This document shows, in pieces, positions 43,750 to 54,923 of a stretch of DNA of 64,000 nt. The stretch's first letter is position 1; each line of letters opens with the position of its first letter. The stretch comes from Miscanthus floridulus. Lineage: Eukaryota; Streptophyta; Magnoliopsida; Poales; Poaceae. Location: NCBI RefSeq assembly GCF_019320115.1, contig NC_089597.1, positions 116,008,000 to 116,071,999 on the forward strand, read 5' to 3'. Both the position numbers and the translations under genes were made by a program. Below the pieces are notes generated by a model. That model worked only from the letters and a program-made list of their open reading frames with translations. It was not told the DNA's origin and made no database searches.

Positions 43750-46210
43750 CTAAGGGTCGGTTGGCGGGGCTGCAGCTGACGAGTCAGGCGCTGAGGTACG
43801 AGGGGCAAGCTGGAACTGAGTGCCATCATCATCTGAACCAGAACTCGGAGTTGTCTGACTCTCTGTAGCTAGAAGCGATGCTGAAGCGGTCTGGGTCGGA
43901 TCAACAACTAGAGCTGCTGTAGACTGTGCTGGTATGACTAGAGCAGCTGGCTCTGATGATGCCACTGACGAAGGGAGCGTCTCTATAGTCCCGGTAATAG
44001 GTGCAACGATAGAAAGACCTAGGACATGCAAATATGGAGGAGTAGGCTACCCTATCAACTCATTGAAGGAAGCACCAAGGCTCCTAGACACTATAGTCTC
44101 TAGCACTAGCAGCGAAGAAGTCTGAGCCGGTGTAAAGCCCGTTTGGAGAGGTGTGAACTATGAGGCTATCATGGGAGAAGCAAACCATTGGGACACCTGC
44201 TCTATGGATGAAGCAAACTGTGCTGGTGGTTGTCCCTAACTCTGAAGCCCACTAGGTTGTAACGCTGGAGTCACGAAAGTGGTGGCAGGCTAACCAAGCT
44301 GGGGTGAAGGCTGTGGCGGTGGAACCCCAATAGCTGTCACTACATGCTGCATAAATCTAAGGAGTTGTTGCTGCATGAGGAGCTGCTGCTGATGCATGGC
44401 CTGCTGCTGCTGCTGCTGTATGGCCTGCTGCTGCTGCTGAAACTCATTCTATCGAGCCTGGAACTGTGCAAAAGTGGCAGCGGTCTCCTGAGCCTGACGT
44501 GCCTAATCCTGCCTCATCCACTCAAGTATAGCAACGATAGCGGGGTCTATCTGCGGTGCAGGTGGAGCTGAACTAGAGCTGACGGCCTCATGATCATGTC
44601 TACGTGCAGGCATCTAAGGAATATCCCGAGTCCTCGTCTGAGCTGTCACTGGGGTTGTTCTCGACCATCCCCTCCTGCTGAGCAAGCTGCTCCTCCTCAA
44701 TATCTACAATACCCCTGATAATATCATCCTGCTGGGCTACAGTCTCTAGTACATCTAGATGACGGCGCAGCTGACTAGGTGCCTATGGTGTACTATGGCG
44801 GATCATCTGAGTCAGGTTGTATGTAGGGAACTCTGTAGTTGCACCACTGTACTCAGCTAGCATCTTAGGTGGCCTCACTGTAACTGCCCTATGAATAAGA
44901 AATGTGATCCAATGGGCATAGGGCAACTGTTGATGACCTCTGAACCCCTCAGCAATAGTATCCTCCATCTCTGATACAAGGAGATCCCAAATGTCAAACA
45001 CTGTCTGCTGCATTAGAGAGTTGTGAAGCCATAGCTGTCAGCGAGTCAAGCCCTCACGATACCCCATCCTTGGAATCAAGGTCCTCCTCATAATGGCATC
45101 CAACACTCTAGCTGTAGGAGTGAGATCACTGGGAGTCCTGCTCGACCCCTCGCTAAAAGGCTCCTTGAAGCAGTGGTGAACCAAATCTGTGGGAGGCACC
45201 ATACCGCCATGAGGACGTCTGGGAGGCACTGTCTGTCCATAGCAAACATCATGTAACCTGACGGGCTACTCCCGAAGCCTGAGTATCTCCCTAACCCTAG
45301 TGCTCGTCAGCCTATAATCTCTGCCTCTGAATGCAAAGTAAATATATCTGTGCTGCGGGTCAATCCATAGTGTAGCATAGAACTGAAGAACCCAAGATAG
45401 AACATATAATCTTGTCCGTCCAATCAAGTCTGTCAGCCCTGGCAGATATGCAAGGTAGGGGCGAATGTGCTCTCCAGCTGCTGCAACTATAGACTCAATA
45501 TTACACACCCTCCGAGGTCTGAATACAGCTCCACTGTTAAGATATGTATTGTAGAAATCCTCCTAGAGTGGTGTGTAGAAGTCCTCTGATGCTCTATCAT
45601 CCCTCCTCGGTGGGAACCACTACTCAAAGTCAATAAACTTGAGCTGCTACACCTGCTTGGCCATGGCGGCCCTCAAGTCCAAGTGTGTCACAGGAGGCAG
45701 ACCCTATGGTCTGGGCGGTGGATGAGAACCCCTCCACTATGTGTCTACCCTCGGCGTGACTGGAGCATGGGTATGACCAGAGCGGCGAAGTTGTGGCTAA
45801 GGTGCCTGCTCTATCTCCTTGGCCTACTGTCCCTCCTGAGTCTGCTCTGCTGATGGTGCCTGCTGCTGTGACTCCCCCTGAGGCTGATCCTCATCGATGG
45901 CAACACGCCGACCTCCAATCATGAGAGTACCAGCTGGACCACCATGAAGGCGCTCAACCTGCTCAAGTGTAGCCCTTGCTTCTGATGAAAGCTGATCTGC
46001 AATTTGGACTCTACTGTGAGCACCTCCTCTCTCGGCATGCTCTACAGCCTCTACAACTGCGGTTGCTCTAGCTGTATCTGCATCTAGATACTTGCGCTTC
46101 CTTATTGCCATCTTCTTTGTTGCCTTGCCTTTTGGATCTGCAGGCAAGCGAGGCGGACGCCTCGGATCCTCATCACATGGACCACCTCTGGCGTTCTTCA
46201 CACGAGCCAT
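43750..46210 (-). pseudogene. Extra ORF downstream of Copia pol (env position), broken
   Basis: The likely start is the ATG at 46208-46210 (MARVKNARGGP). Segments down to about 44780 share one minus-strand frame, with stops such as TAG 45824-45826 and the break at 45266. Landmarks: basic N-terminus (KGKATKKMAIRKRKYLD), SRVQIADQLSSEARATLEQV, LPGLTDLIGRTRLYV, FYATLWIDPQHRYIYFAFRG, YAHWITFLIHRA. A Gln-rich run (CTG/CAG repeats, 44340-44450) and a Ser/Thr/Pro-rich tail (MHVLGLSIVAPIT..., 44031-43750) follow in shifted frame. No clear signal peptide or membrane segment, so an envelope role is not supported. Function unknown. Confidence 0.65.
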
Positions 46211-46252
46211 CTGAAGGATCTGAAGAGAACAACTAGCGCTGATAAGAAACAA

Positions 46253-47714
46253 CTGCCAACTATCACTTTCGAGGCTTGGCCTCGATCCGTACTCGTGAGC
46301 TTGGCCCTAAGTTGACTGACAACTGCCACTGAGACCTCAATGGCACCGACTCGCTACACGATTGAATAGATAGGATTTATAAATAATAACACTAAATCTA
46401 GAGATGCGAAACCCTAAGAAAGCAAGCAATTAGGTACGAAATTGAAATGGAGGCTTGCTACTTGATGAACCGGCGACCCGAGAAGCAGAGGAACCATACG
46501 CGGGGGAAACCACCGGGAATCCTAGGGTTAGGGTTCCAACATCGCTACTTGGCACTGGATGGAGCTAGCGGCGTGGGCAGTGAGCAATGTGGCTCAAGTG
46601 CATGGAGCAGAGGCAAACCCTAGGGCACGGCGCTGGTGAAGTGGTGCTTCTGCTGAGAGGGCTCGGAGGCACTAGGGCACGGCAGCACAGGACGTTGATA
46701 TGCAGCGGGAACGGCGGCGCTCGGGCATGGGAGCTGGCGGAGGCAGCGCACGGGCACGACTACGGCGGCGCAGGGAGCTACTGGCGGTGCAGGAGCAGTG
46801 GCGAGCGATGAAGCGCAGCGCACGGGTGTGACTACAGCGGCACGGGGAGCTACGAGCGGCGCGCAGAGCAGCGTCGTGCGGTGGAGCGCGGAGGAGCTGC
46901 TGCGAGCGGATCACGACGGTGATGACGGCGCAGCTGAGATGAGGAATAGATCACGGGCGACGATGTTATATGGTGATTCCCGAACATAATAGATTAGGAA
47001 AGGGAGAAGAGATCAAAAACCGCACGACTCCTATTGATCGGACGCTCCGGTGGCAGCGACCGGACGCTGCCACCCAGCGTCCGATCAATTCTAGAGAGGT
47101 CCAAATCTCCTGGAATCATGACTGGACGTGTTCGGTGGACACCGACCGGACGTAGCCAGAGTCCGGTCAACTTGCCTTGAACGCCTTCATGCTCGACCGG
47201 ACGCTAAACCTCCAACTGACCGGATGCTGAAATGAAGAGTCCGGTCACTCCTTCGCAGCGAGTTCACCTCCTGTGAACTGATCGGACGCTGGACTCCAGA
47301 GTCCGGTGCAGCATTCGGTCACTCTTTTTCTAGCAAATCTTCAAAGTTCTTCGCGCTGCCTGTTCCCAATCAAGTCTCAACTTGAATAAGATCCAAATAA
47401 ACACCAATTGAGACTGATGTGAGTGACCTCTCTCAAACCCTCAATTTTTCAAAAATATTTTGCCTTAGGCTATAATTCTTTTTAATAAAATAGGCAATAA
47501 GAGGGCAATTTGAAGATAAACGACAAAACAACATTCATGCATATGCAATGCAATACTTGTAAGTAAATCTAGTTGTTTGTCAAGTTTGATCCAAGGTTAA
47601 GCTTCTTCACACGCTTTTCGGCGGTTATCTTAACCATGTTAGACAAGCCCTATATGCATTACCAAAAATTAAACATGTTGTATATTACAATGCAATGCAA
47701 GGGACAACACAAGC
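46253..47714. other. Copia spacer between pol and the extra ORF
   Basis: It includes a GC-rich block (46560-46960) with GCGGCGCxCGGGCA-type repeats and a cluster of GACCGGACGC/GCGTCCGRTC motifs at 47035-47325, like those in the LTR. No coding sequence recognised. Confidence 0.5.
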
Positions 47715-48551
47715 TCATTTTTTAGTGAAGTTACTAAAATCAAGAACATTGAGCTCATTCCGCAATCTACAAAATATTGCATCATCTAGCGGTTTAATGA
47801 AGATATCCGCCAATTGATCCTCGGTCCTTACACCATCTAGTGAAATATTATTCTTTGCAACATGATCTCTAAGAAAGTGATGGCGGATATCTATGTGCTT
47901 GGTGCGAGAGTGTTGAACCAGATTATTTATAAGTTTTACCGCACTTTCATTGTCTCATAAAAGAGGTACTTTATATAGAACTACACCATAATCTAGCAAA
48001 GTTTGTTTTATGTAAAGTATTTGTGTACAACAAGCACCCATGGTAATGTATTCCGCTTTGGCGGTGGACAAAGCCACACTATTTTGCTTCTTGGAGGACC
48101 AAGACACAAGTGATCTACCAAGCAAATGGCACCCTCCGGATATGCTTTTTCTATCAACTTTGCAATCGGCATAATCTGAATCAGAATAGCTAACTAACTC
48201 AAATAAAGCTCCTTTGGGATACCAAAGGCCAATGCTTGGTGTGTGCTTAAGATACCTAAGGATTCTTTTTACGGTAATTAAGTGAGTTTCCTTAGAATTA
48301 GCTTGAAATCTAGCACACATACACACACTAAACATGATGTCGGGCCTAGATACGGTTAAATATAGTAAGCTACCAATCATAGAACGGTAGAGAGTTTGAT
48401 CAACCATGTTATCTCCCTCATCTAGGTCGAGATGTCCATTAGTTGGCATTGGTGTCTTGATTGGCTTACATTCATCCATCTTGAATCTCTTGAGAAGATC
48501 ATTTGTATATTTCTCTTGAGAGATGGAAATCTCTTCTTTCATTTGCTTGAC
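47715..48551 (-). pseudogene. Copia pol: end of RT and RNase H
   Basis: It continues RT in frame: ISISQEKYTNDLLKRFKM, LYRSMIGSLLYLTVSRPDIMF, then Ty1-type RNase H with SYSDSDYADCKVDRKSISGG, SWSSKKQNSVALSTAKAEYI and HIDIRHHFLRDHV, ending ADIF(I)KPLD ... and TGA at 47715-47717. An in-frame TGA at 47955-47957 replaces Cys in the motif before DNESAVKL. The catalytic Asp and Glu residues of RNase H appear present. Confidence 0.88.
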
Positions 48552-49530
48552 TTAAAAACCAAGAAAGAATGTAAGCTCTTCAATCATTGATATCTCGAAC
48601 TCCTTCGACATCAATTCATCAAACTCTTTGCAAGATTCTTCATTTGATGATCCAAAGATAATATCATCAACATACACTTGACAAATGAAGATATGCCCAT
48701 CAAACTTCTTGGTGAATAGTGTGGTGTCAACCTTCCCAATAGTGAAGCCCTTCTCAATGAGGAAGTCCTGAAGGCGCTCATATCAAGCTCTTGGGGCTTG
48801 CTTAAGCCCATATAAAGCCTTGGACAACCTATAAACATGATTAGGATATCTAGGGTCTTCAAACCCGGGAGGTTGATCAACATAGACTAGTTCATTAATA
48901 AAGATATTTAAAAATGCACTTTTCACATCCATTTGATAAAGTTTCATTTCATGATGTGATGCATATGCAAGGAGGATACAGATGGCTTCTAATGTTGCAA
49001 CCGGTGTAAAGGTCTCTCCAAAATCCAATCCTTCAACTTGAGAGAACCCATTTGCCACTAGTCTTGCCTTGTTCCTCACAACAATGCCTTGATCATCTTG
49101 CTTGTTTTGGAACACCCACTTTGTTTCAATGACTCTTGCATCTTTTGGCCGCTCTTCAAGAGTCCAAACTTCATTGCAGGTGAAGTTGTTCAATTCTTCA
49201 TGCATTGCATTTATCCAATCCGGATTTTGAAGAGCTTCTTCTACCTTAGTAGGCTCAAAACAAGAGACAAAAGAGTGATGAGCAATAAATGAAGTAAGTT
49301 TTTGTGAGTGAGTCATTACACCCTTTGATGGACTCCCTATGATGAGATCTTGTGGATGATCTTGTAGTAGGGGTGTATTTCTTCTATTAACCACTTGGGG
49401 AGAAGGTTGTGGAGCATCAACATCTTGTGCTTGTACCACCATTTGATCATGGGAGACATGAGTGTCTTCATTTTCTACTCTCCCATCTTTATCACCATCT
49501 TGTGGTACACTTGATGAAGAAAGTGGATCA
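48552..49530 (-). pseudogene. Copia pol: reverse transcriptase (RVT_2)
   Basis: Landmarks in order: WINAMHEELNNFTCNEVWTL, ETKWVFQNKQD, KARLVANGFSQVEGLDF, TFTPVATLEAI, YQMDVKSAFLN, VDQPPGFEDP, YRLSKALYGLKQAPRA and the catalytic YVDD at 48663-48674. One frame throughout, with TGA 48783-48785 (Trp position, before YERL) and TAA 48552-48554 (Gln/Glu position, before VKQM). Synthesises cDNA in the particle when intact. Confidence 0.92.
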
Positions 49531-49531
49531 A

Positions 49532-50216
49532 TCACAAGACAATAAAGATTTCCTCCCAAACTCTTGTATGTTGTTGTCCAAATAAGTCCATGTGAAGGAG
49601 TTCTAGCACTCTTGTGGTTGACATGAAAGCTTTTGTTGGATGAGTATTTGCAACTTGCTTGCTGGCTTGACATGCACTACAAAGCTTGTCCTTCTCAAAC
49701 TTCACATCCTTTAACCCTCTCACCAAATCATTCTTCATTAGCTTCTTGAGTGAGCTCATCCCAACATGAGCAAGTCTTCTATGCCATAGCCACCCAAGTG
49801 TTGTTTTGGTAAATAGGCAAGTCTTCAAATTAGCATCTTCAGAGGTGAAGTCCACTAGATATAGGTTGTTGTATCTAAATCCTTTGAATATCACTTGATC
49901 ATCATCCTTCTTAGATACAACAACTTCCTTCTCGGTAAACAAGCATTGGAAGCTAAGATCACACAATTGTCCAACGGATAGCAAGTTGAAGCTCAATGAA
50001 GCAACATATAGTACATTTGAGATAGAATGATCATCTGATATTGCCACTTTGCCCAATCCTTTAACCTTGCCCGTTGAATTATCTCCAAATATAATTCTTT
50101 CTTATCCATCTACTTCTTCATCTAGTGAGGTGAACATACGAGGATCACTGGTCATATGTTGTGTGCAACCACTATCAATAACCCAATGACTTCTACCAGT
50201 CTTGTAGTTCACCTAC
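49532..50216 (-). pseudogene. Copia pol: protease and integrase zinc finger; catalytic core deleted
   Basis: Protease active site WVIDSGCTQHM (Asp codon 50174-50176) is followed by the pre-integrase domain, LYVASLSFNLLSVGQL and LGWLWHRRLAHVGMSSL...LCSACQASKQ, the HHCC zinc finger. The integrase begins LLHMDLFG at about 49600 and then jumps to unrelated sequence; the rest of the core with its D,D,E triad is missing. The next recognisable sequence is the linker before RT. About 1 kb has been lost, by comparison with the usual Copia integrase length. A stop sits in the linker near 50100 as well. Confidence 0.88.
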
Positions 50217-50529
50217 ACACAAGAGATCAAGCTTTAGGAACCCAAACTTATTGAGGGCCCTTCACCTTCTCAACAAGTGACTTTGCAACCCAAATTTTCT
50301 TAGGCCTATTCTTGTTGGGAGGTCCTAAGAACATCATTTTCATCTTTCCACTAGAATTCTTTCTAAGCATGTAGTGAGCATTGAAAGCAAAAGGTCTAGC
50401 ATGCTTGGGCAAGGGTTGTGGTGGTGGAGTTTGGCACTCATGAGCAAAGTGATCTTCTTGTCCACACTCAAAACATCTCTTTGGCTTTGGCTTGGACTTA
50501 TATTGTTGTTGAGCTTGAGCCTTCTTTTC

Positions 50530-52623
50530 TTAGTTTGCCAAGTACCCAATGCCACTTCTATCCATCTTCATGACGGTGTTCATTAGTAGCTCACTTTGAA
50601 GATGCTTGCCTCTAGTGAACTTGCTCAATCCAATCTTAAGATACTCTTTCTCCAACTTGAGCTTCTTGTTTTCTTCCTTGAGAGCATCATTGTTTTTCTC
50701 TTCCTTGAGCTTCTTGTTCTCATCTTTGAGCTTCTCATTTTGAAGGATCAAGCCATCATCATGAATAATAGTTTCTAGCACAATAGACTTGGTGGTTTTG
50801 AGTTCTTTAAGATCTTTCTTGAGCTTTTCATTGTCATTCTTGAGCTTGACAAACTCATCATAATCATCGGCTTCAACCACTTGCTTGCCCTTGCTACTAG
50901 AACTTTGCTCAATGCTCTCAATAATCAAGTCATCACATGATGTAGCTATATCAATCTTAACAACATCGTTAGTAGCATCATGTGGCTCATTGGATAAGAA
51001 TTCTTGAGCAATAACAAGACTATCATGATTAACCTTAAGAGTAGTATATTCTTCTCTTATCGTGTTGTGGCTAGTGATGAGCTCATTATGTGTCCTCTCA
51101 AGTTTATCATGTTTTTCTTTAAGCTCTTTCTTAGAAGATTTGAGCTCCTTGAGTTTGGATGATATAGTATCATTTGCTTCTTTAAGCTCAACACTAGCCT
51201 TTTCCGCTATATCACATTTGGCTAAAAGAGAATCATTTTTAACTTCTAGCTTTTCATTTTTAGCTCTAGTTTTTATAATGATCTTAGTGTATTGTTTTAG
51301 CAATCTAGCAAGATCATCATAAGAAGGTGATTCATATTCATCATCATCACTATCGCTATCATCATCACTAGCATGCTCATCATCACTACTATCATTATTA
51401 TTAGATACCTTGCGGTCACCCTTGGCCATAAGGCATAGGTGTGTAGAGGATGATGGCGGTGGTGGCGGTGAAGATGATGAAGAGTCGATAACAATTGCGG
51501 CCACCTTCTCGTTGTCACTATCATCATCGGATGAGGCACTAGATGAATCAATGTTCGTGAGCCAATCACCGATAATGTATGCCTTTCTACTCTTCTTCTT
51601 CTTGTAGAAGTCCTTCTTGCCATCTCTCTTCTTGTATGGCTTGTTCTTCTTCTCTTCTTCTTCTTCATTATTTGAGTCATCTTTCTTGCCCTTGTATTTG
51701 TTCTTGAACTTGTCTTTCTTGGGCTTAGTGCATTGGTGTGCTAGATGACCAAGTTCTCCACAATTGAAGCAATCCATCTCGGAGATTGGCTTCCTTCTAG
51801 AGCTAGTGAAGAACTTCTTCTTGCCATCAAACTTGATGCCACTCTTGTTGAGCTTCTTTAGCATCTTGGCGGTCTTTTTCACCATGAGAGCAAGACTTTC
51901 ATCATTAACTTCATCATCACCTGAGCTCTCATACTCAAGTCTTGCTTTATCCTTCTCTTGGCTAGCTTTGAATGCTAAGTCCTTATCTTTCTTCTTAGTA
52001 GAGGATGAGCCATCTTGTGGCGTAATGTGCATGTATATCTCATAAGCATTGATCTTTCCTAAGATTTGTGTCGGTGTAGCGGTGGAAAGATCACCTTGAT
52101 GAAGCATAGTCATAATATGCCCATATTTATCAATGGAGAGGACACTCAAGATCTTTCTTACAACATCGGATGGTTGCATTTGAGTGAGTCCAAGCCCATT
52201 AACTTCCTCTACAAGAACATTCAAACGTGAATACATCTCATTAGCACATTCTTTAGGAAGCATTTCAAAAGAGTTGAGCTTTTTCATGACAAGATGATAG
52301 TGTTCCTCACACTCACTCTTAGTTCCCTCATGGAGCGCACAAACGTCCGACCATAGCGTATGGGTGTCTTTGTGGTTCCTCACTCGATTGAACACATCTT
52401 TGCAAATGCCTCTAAAGATGGTGTTTTGAGCCTTTGCATTCCACTTCTCGTAATTCACCTCATCGCCTTGTAGGTGAGTAGCATCCTGAGGTTTTGGGAA
52501 GCCTTGTGAGGAGGCTCTAAGAATACCAACATCTAGAGCTTCTAGATACGCCTCCATGCGAATTTTCCAATAAAGAAAATCATCTCCCTCAAAGATAGGA
52601 GGAGGTCCATCCCCGTGAGACAT
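50530..52623 (-). CDS. Copia gag, 697 aa open frame, ended by a premature stop
   Basis: Start MSHGDGPPPIFEGDDFLYW at 52623, 40 bp after the PBS. The UBN2/Copia gag domain covers residues about 10-200 (RMEAYLEALDV, ALHEGTKSECEEHYHLVMKK). A CCHC zinc knuckle, CFNCGELGHLAHQC, is at residues 285-298 (51730-51771). Lys/Asp/Ser-rich stretches and a long coiled coil (about 455-690) follow, as in SIRE-type gag. The frame stops at TAA 50530-50532, but beyond it the same frame continues with a second CCHC-like motif, CFECGQEDHFAHEC (50475-50433). So the native product was longer. It would form the virus-like particle. Confidence 0.88.
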   Translation of the reverse strand: MSHGDGPPPIFEGDDFLYWKIRMEAYLEALDVGILRASSQGFPKPQDATHLQGDEVNYEKWNAKAQNTIFRGICKDVFNRVRNHKDTHTLWSDVCALHEGTKSECEEHYHLVMKKLNSFEMLPKECANEMYSRLNVLVEEVNGLGLTQMQPSDVVRKILSVLSIDKYGHIMTMLHQGDLSTATPTQILGKINAYEIYMHITPQDGSSSTKKKDKDLAFKASQEKDKARLEYESSGDDEVNDESLALMVKKTAKMLKKLNKSGIKFDGKKKFFTSSRRKPISEMDCFNCGELGHLAHQCTKPKKDKFKNKYKGKKDDSNNEEEEEKKNKPYKKRDGKKDFYKKKKSRKAYIIGDWLTNIDSSSASSDDDSDNEKVAAIVIDSSSSSPPPPPSSSTHLCLMAKGDRKVSNNNDSSDDEHASDDDSDSDDDEYESPSYDDLARLLKQYTKIIIKTRAKNEKLEVKNDSLLAKCDIAEKASVELKEANDTISSKLKELKSSKKELKEKHDKLERTHNELITSHNTIREEYTTLKVNHDSLVIAQEFLSNEPHDATNDVVKIDIATSCDDLIIESIEQSSSSKGKQVVEADDYDEFVKLKNDNEKLKKDLKELKTTKSIVLETIIHDDGLILQNEKLKDENKKLKEEKNNDALKEENKKLKLEKEYLKIGLSKFTRGKHLQSELLMNTVMKMDRSGIGYLAN

Positions 52624-52662
52624 CTTGCTCTAGGCGGTTAAGCCTAAATACGTGAGCACGAG

Positions 52663-52674
52663 GCTCTGATACTA
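52663..52674 (-). other. Primer binding site (initiator Met tRNA)
   Basis: TAGTATCAGAGC on the minus strand, two bases after the 5' LTR, differs at one base from TGGTATCAGAGC, the complement of the plant tRNA-iMet 3' end used by Copia elements. Confidence 0.88.
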
Positions 52675-53384
52675 ATTGAAAGGATCAAGATGCTCAAGAG
52701 GAGGGGTGAATTGGGCTAATTTTAAATTTCTTTGCAATAATTAAACTCTACGGTTAGCCCAATTAACCTCTTGTGCCTAGAAAGTGTTTCTATTGATCTA
52801 ACGCATAAAAGTTTAGCACCCTAAGTTCCAATCCTACTCTAGCATGGCAATTCTAGGAATATAAATGACAAGAATTGAATTGCTCAAAGTAAATACTTAA
52901 AGTAAAGAGAGAAGGAGGAACGCGACGATATTTTGCCGAGGTATCGGAGCATCGCCACTCCACTAGTCCTCGTTGGAGCACCCGCGTAAGGGTGTAGCTC
53001 CTCCTTGATCCGCGCAAGGATCAAGTGCTCTCTATGGGTTGATTCTTCGACACTCTATCGTGGTAAATCACCCATAACCGCTCACAACTTGAGTTGGGTC
53101 ATCCATAAGCTCTTCGGATGATCACCAAGCTCTCAATCACCACCAAGCCGTCTAGGTGATGGCAATCACCAAGAGTAACAAACACGGACTCTCACTTGAC
53201 CACAACAAGCCTAATGAGAAGGGTGGATGCACACTTTGCTACTCTTGATCTCACTAATGAGGCCTCTCTTTGGGATTCTCAAATCTCAATCACCTCGCTA
53301 GGACCTTGCTCTTCTTGGCACTCTCAAAGATGTTTCTCAGCTGTTGGAATGAGCAAAAGTACCCCCACACACGAGTGGAGGAAG

Positions 53385-53393
53385 TATTTATAA
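53385..53393 (-). promoter_or_regulatory. TATA box of the Copia 5' LTR
   Basis: TTATAAATA on the minus strand, conserved in the other LTRs of the family (for example near 42536-42545), just downstream of the GGACGC motif cluster. Confidence 0.55.
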
Positions 53394-53429
53394 CATGGAC
53401 TGAAAAACGAACCGTTATGTGCCTCTGTA

Positions 53430-53705
53430 GGGTGACCAGACGCGCTGGTCAGTTCACCCCGAACTCCAGCGTTTACAGTGTGACCGGACGCTAGCCAGCG
53501 TCTGGTCAGCACTGACCGGACGCGTCCGGTCGAGATTTTCCCTCTCTGGACCCTTACTGGAGTCGACTGAACGCTAGCCCTCAGCGTCCGGTCACTTGAC
53601 CACTCAGCGTCCGGTCGCACCAGACAAAAACATCTTGGTCAAATGAACTGACCGGACCCTGAGCCAGCGTCCGGTCACACCAGAGCCAACGTCCGGTCAG
53701 TATTT
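53430..53705. repeat. Inverted GACCGGACGC / GCGTCCGGTC motif cluster
   Basis: At least six GACCGGACGC-like words and their inverses, several paired into short hairpins (for example GACCGGACGC next to GCGTCCGGTC). Located immediately upstream of the TATA box in transcription direction, so a candidate enhancer or silencing target. Confidence 0.7.
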
Positions 53706-54138
53706 GACCCTCCATTCACTTCCAACTCTCGAACGTACGTGAATGAAGTTTGCTCCATTGGATCTAAGGGCTATTTTGGAGCTACCTAGTGCTAGATTTA
53801 GCAAGTGTGCACCACACCTAACTCACTAGACTCACCTAGGTCAAGCTACCCATCCATACCCCCCTTAATAGTACGGCCAAAGGAAAAACAAAGTCCTAAA
53901 CTACTCTAAGTGCATCTTCAACTCCAAACGACACTTAGAACTAGTCCATCCTTAACTTTGTCGTCCATCCTTTAAAAACCGAAACGATTTCCATCGTAGG
54001 GGCATGACCACCATGATTGCCCAATCGATCTCCATTACCGTGACCTAACTTAATTGCCTCTGCAAAACATACGTTAATCACAGTAATCACGTATTGTCAT
54101 TAATCACCGAAACTCAACTAGAGGCCTAGATGCTTTCA

Positions 54139-54400
54139 ACTATAATGAAATAAAACGTGGATTAAACACCCACTCAAAAATGACAAGTTTCATTCTATGG
54201 TTTTATAGATATTTAAATTTAATGATACATAGAGAGTTGGTAATCATGTTAAGATAGTTTCATACCCATGACTCACTTCCCTCTCTTGTTAAATACGTTG
54301 CCACATCATCAAAATGGCTTATATATATGTGGCAACTCATTGAATGTAAATGAAACTCTTATGAAACTCCGACTGAGACTGGCCTTATGTATCTAGGCAT
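54139..54400. mobile_element. MITE remnant next to the Copia element
   Basis: The end ATGAAACTCCGACTGAGACTGGCC resembles one terminus of a grass MITE with GGCCAGTCTCAGT ends; a partner end is not present on the other side of the Copia element. Low certainty. Confidence 0.35.
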
Positions 54401-54682
54401 ATCATATATCGGTGCATAATAAAAGCTATGTACCTAAAAAATCGAAAACGACATATAATTTGAGACAGATGGTGATACTAATCAGTACTTAGATCAATCG
54501 ATCGACCAGAGATAGATCTTGCTTACAAATGGCTATGGAAGAGTCACTGTAGACCGAAACACGAAGTTTTATTTCTGGCTTTTGATCAAAGACCGCCTAA
54601 GTACCAAAAATGTCTTAAGAAGAAAAAACATGCATTGAGACTCCTACAACATCTCTCTTTCTTAACTGTCAGTTTGCAAGGA

Positions 54683-54923
54683 CGTGCTGGAGTTATATAG
54701 TATAGGAGCTTTGTCGAGTGTCCTAGATCTAACACTCGGCAAACTTACTTCTTTGCCGAGTGTTTTTTTTCAGCACTCGACAAAGAGTTTGTTTACCAAG
54801 TGCAATTATTTTGCCGAGTATTTTTTTCGTGGCACTCGACAAAAAGCTTGTTTGCTGAGTGTCCAATGGAATGCACTCGGCAAACATAAAAACACTCGGC
54901 AAAGAACCGGTTTCCGGTAGTGG
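54683..54923. mobile_element. CACTA element fragment, right terminus
   Basis: Direct and inverted TTTGCCGAGTG / CACTCGGCAAA motifs (about ten) end in CCGGTTTCCGGTAGTG, the inverse of a CACTACCGGAAACC terminus. Only this end is present. Confidence 0.75.

Larger units (their letters stand above)
41842..54138 (-). mobile_element. SIRE/Maximus-type Ty1/Copia retrotransposon
   Basis: On the minus strand the order is 5' LTR (54138-52677), tRNA-iMet PBS, gag with long coiled coil, protease, truncated integrase, RT, RNase H, a spacer with GGACGC motifs, an extra ORF, PPT and 3' LTR (43272-41842). Pol order IN-RT-RH defines Copia; the large gag and post-pol ORF fit SIRE/Maximus. Multiple stops and an integrase deletion make it non-autonomous. 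No target duplication can be recognised because the outer left LTR edge is deleted. Confidence 0.92.
52677..54138 (-). repeat. 5' LTR of the Copia element
   Basis: TGAAAGCATCTAGGCC ... CTTGATCCTTTCA on the minus strand, 1462 bp. A TATA-like TTATAAATA lies at 53385-53393 on the minus strand. Contains the GACCGGACGC/GCGTCCGGTC motif cluster at 53430-53705. Confidence 0.93.

Noticed and set aside
43750..46210. Envelope protein call for the Copia post-pol ORF
   Set aside because: Position fits, but no signal peptide, membrane span or fusion-like region is visible.
51062..52045. Plus-strand ORFs with Leu/Ser-rich, membrane-like products
   Set aside because: Shadows of the Lys/Glu-rich coiled-coil gag on the minus strand.
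54139..54143. Target duplication ACTAT of the Copia element
   Set aside because: No matching bases flank the left LTR, whose outer edge is deleted.
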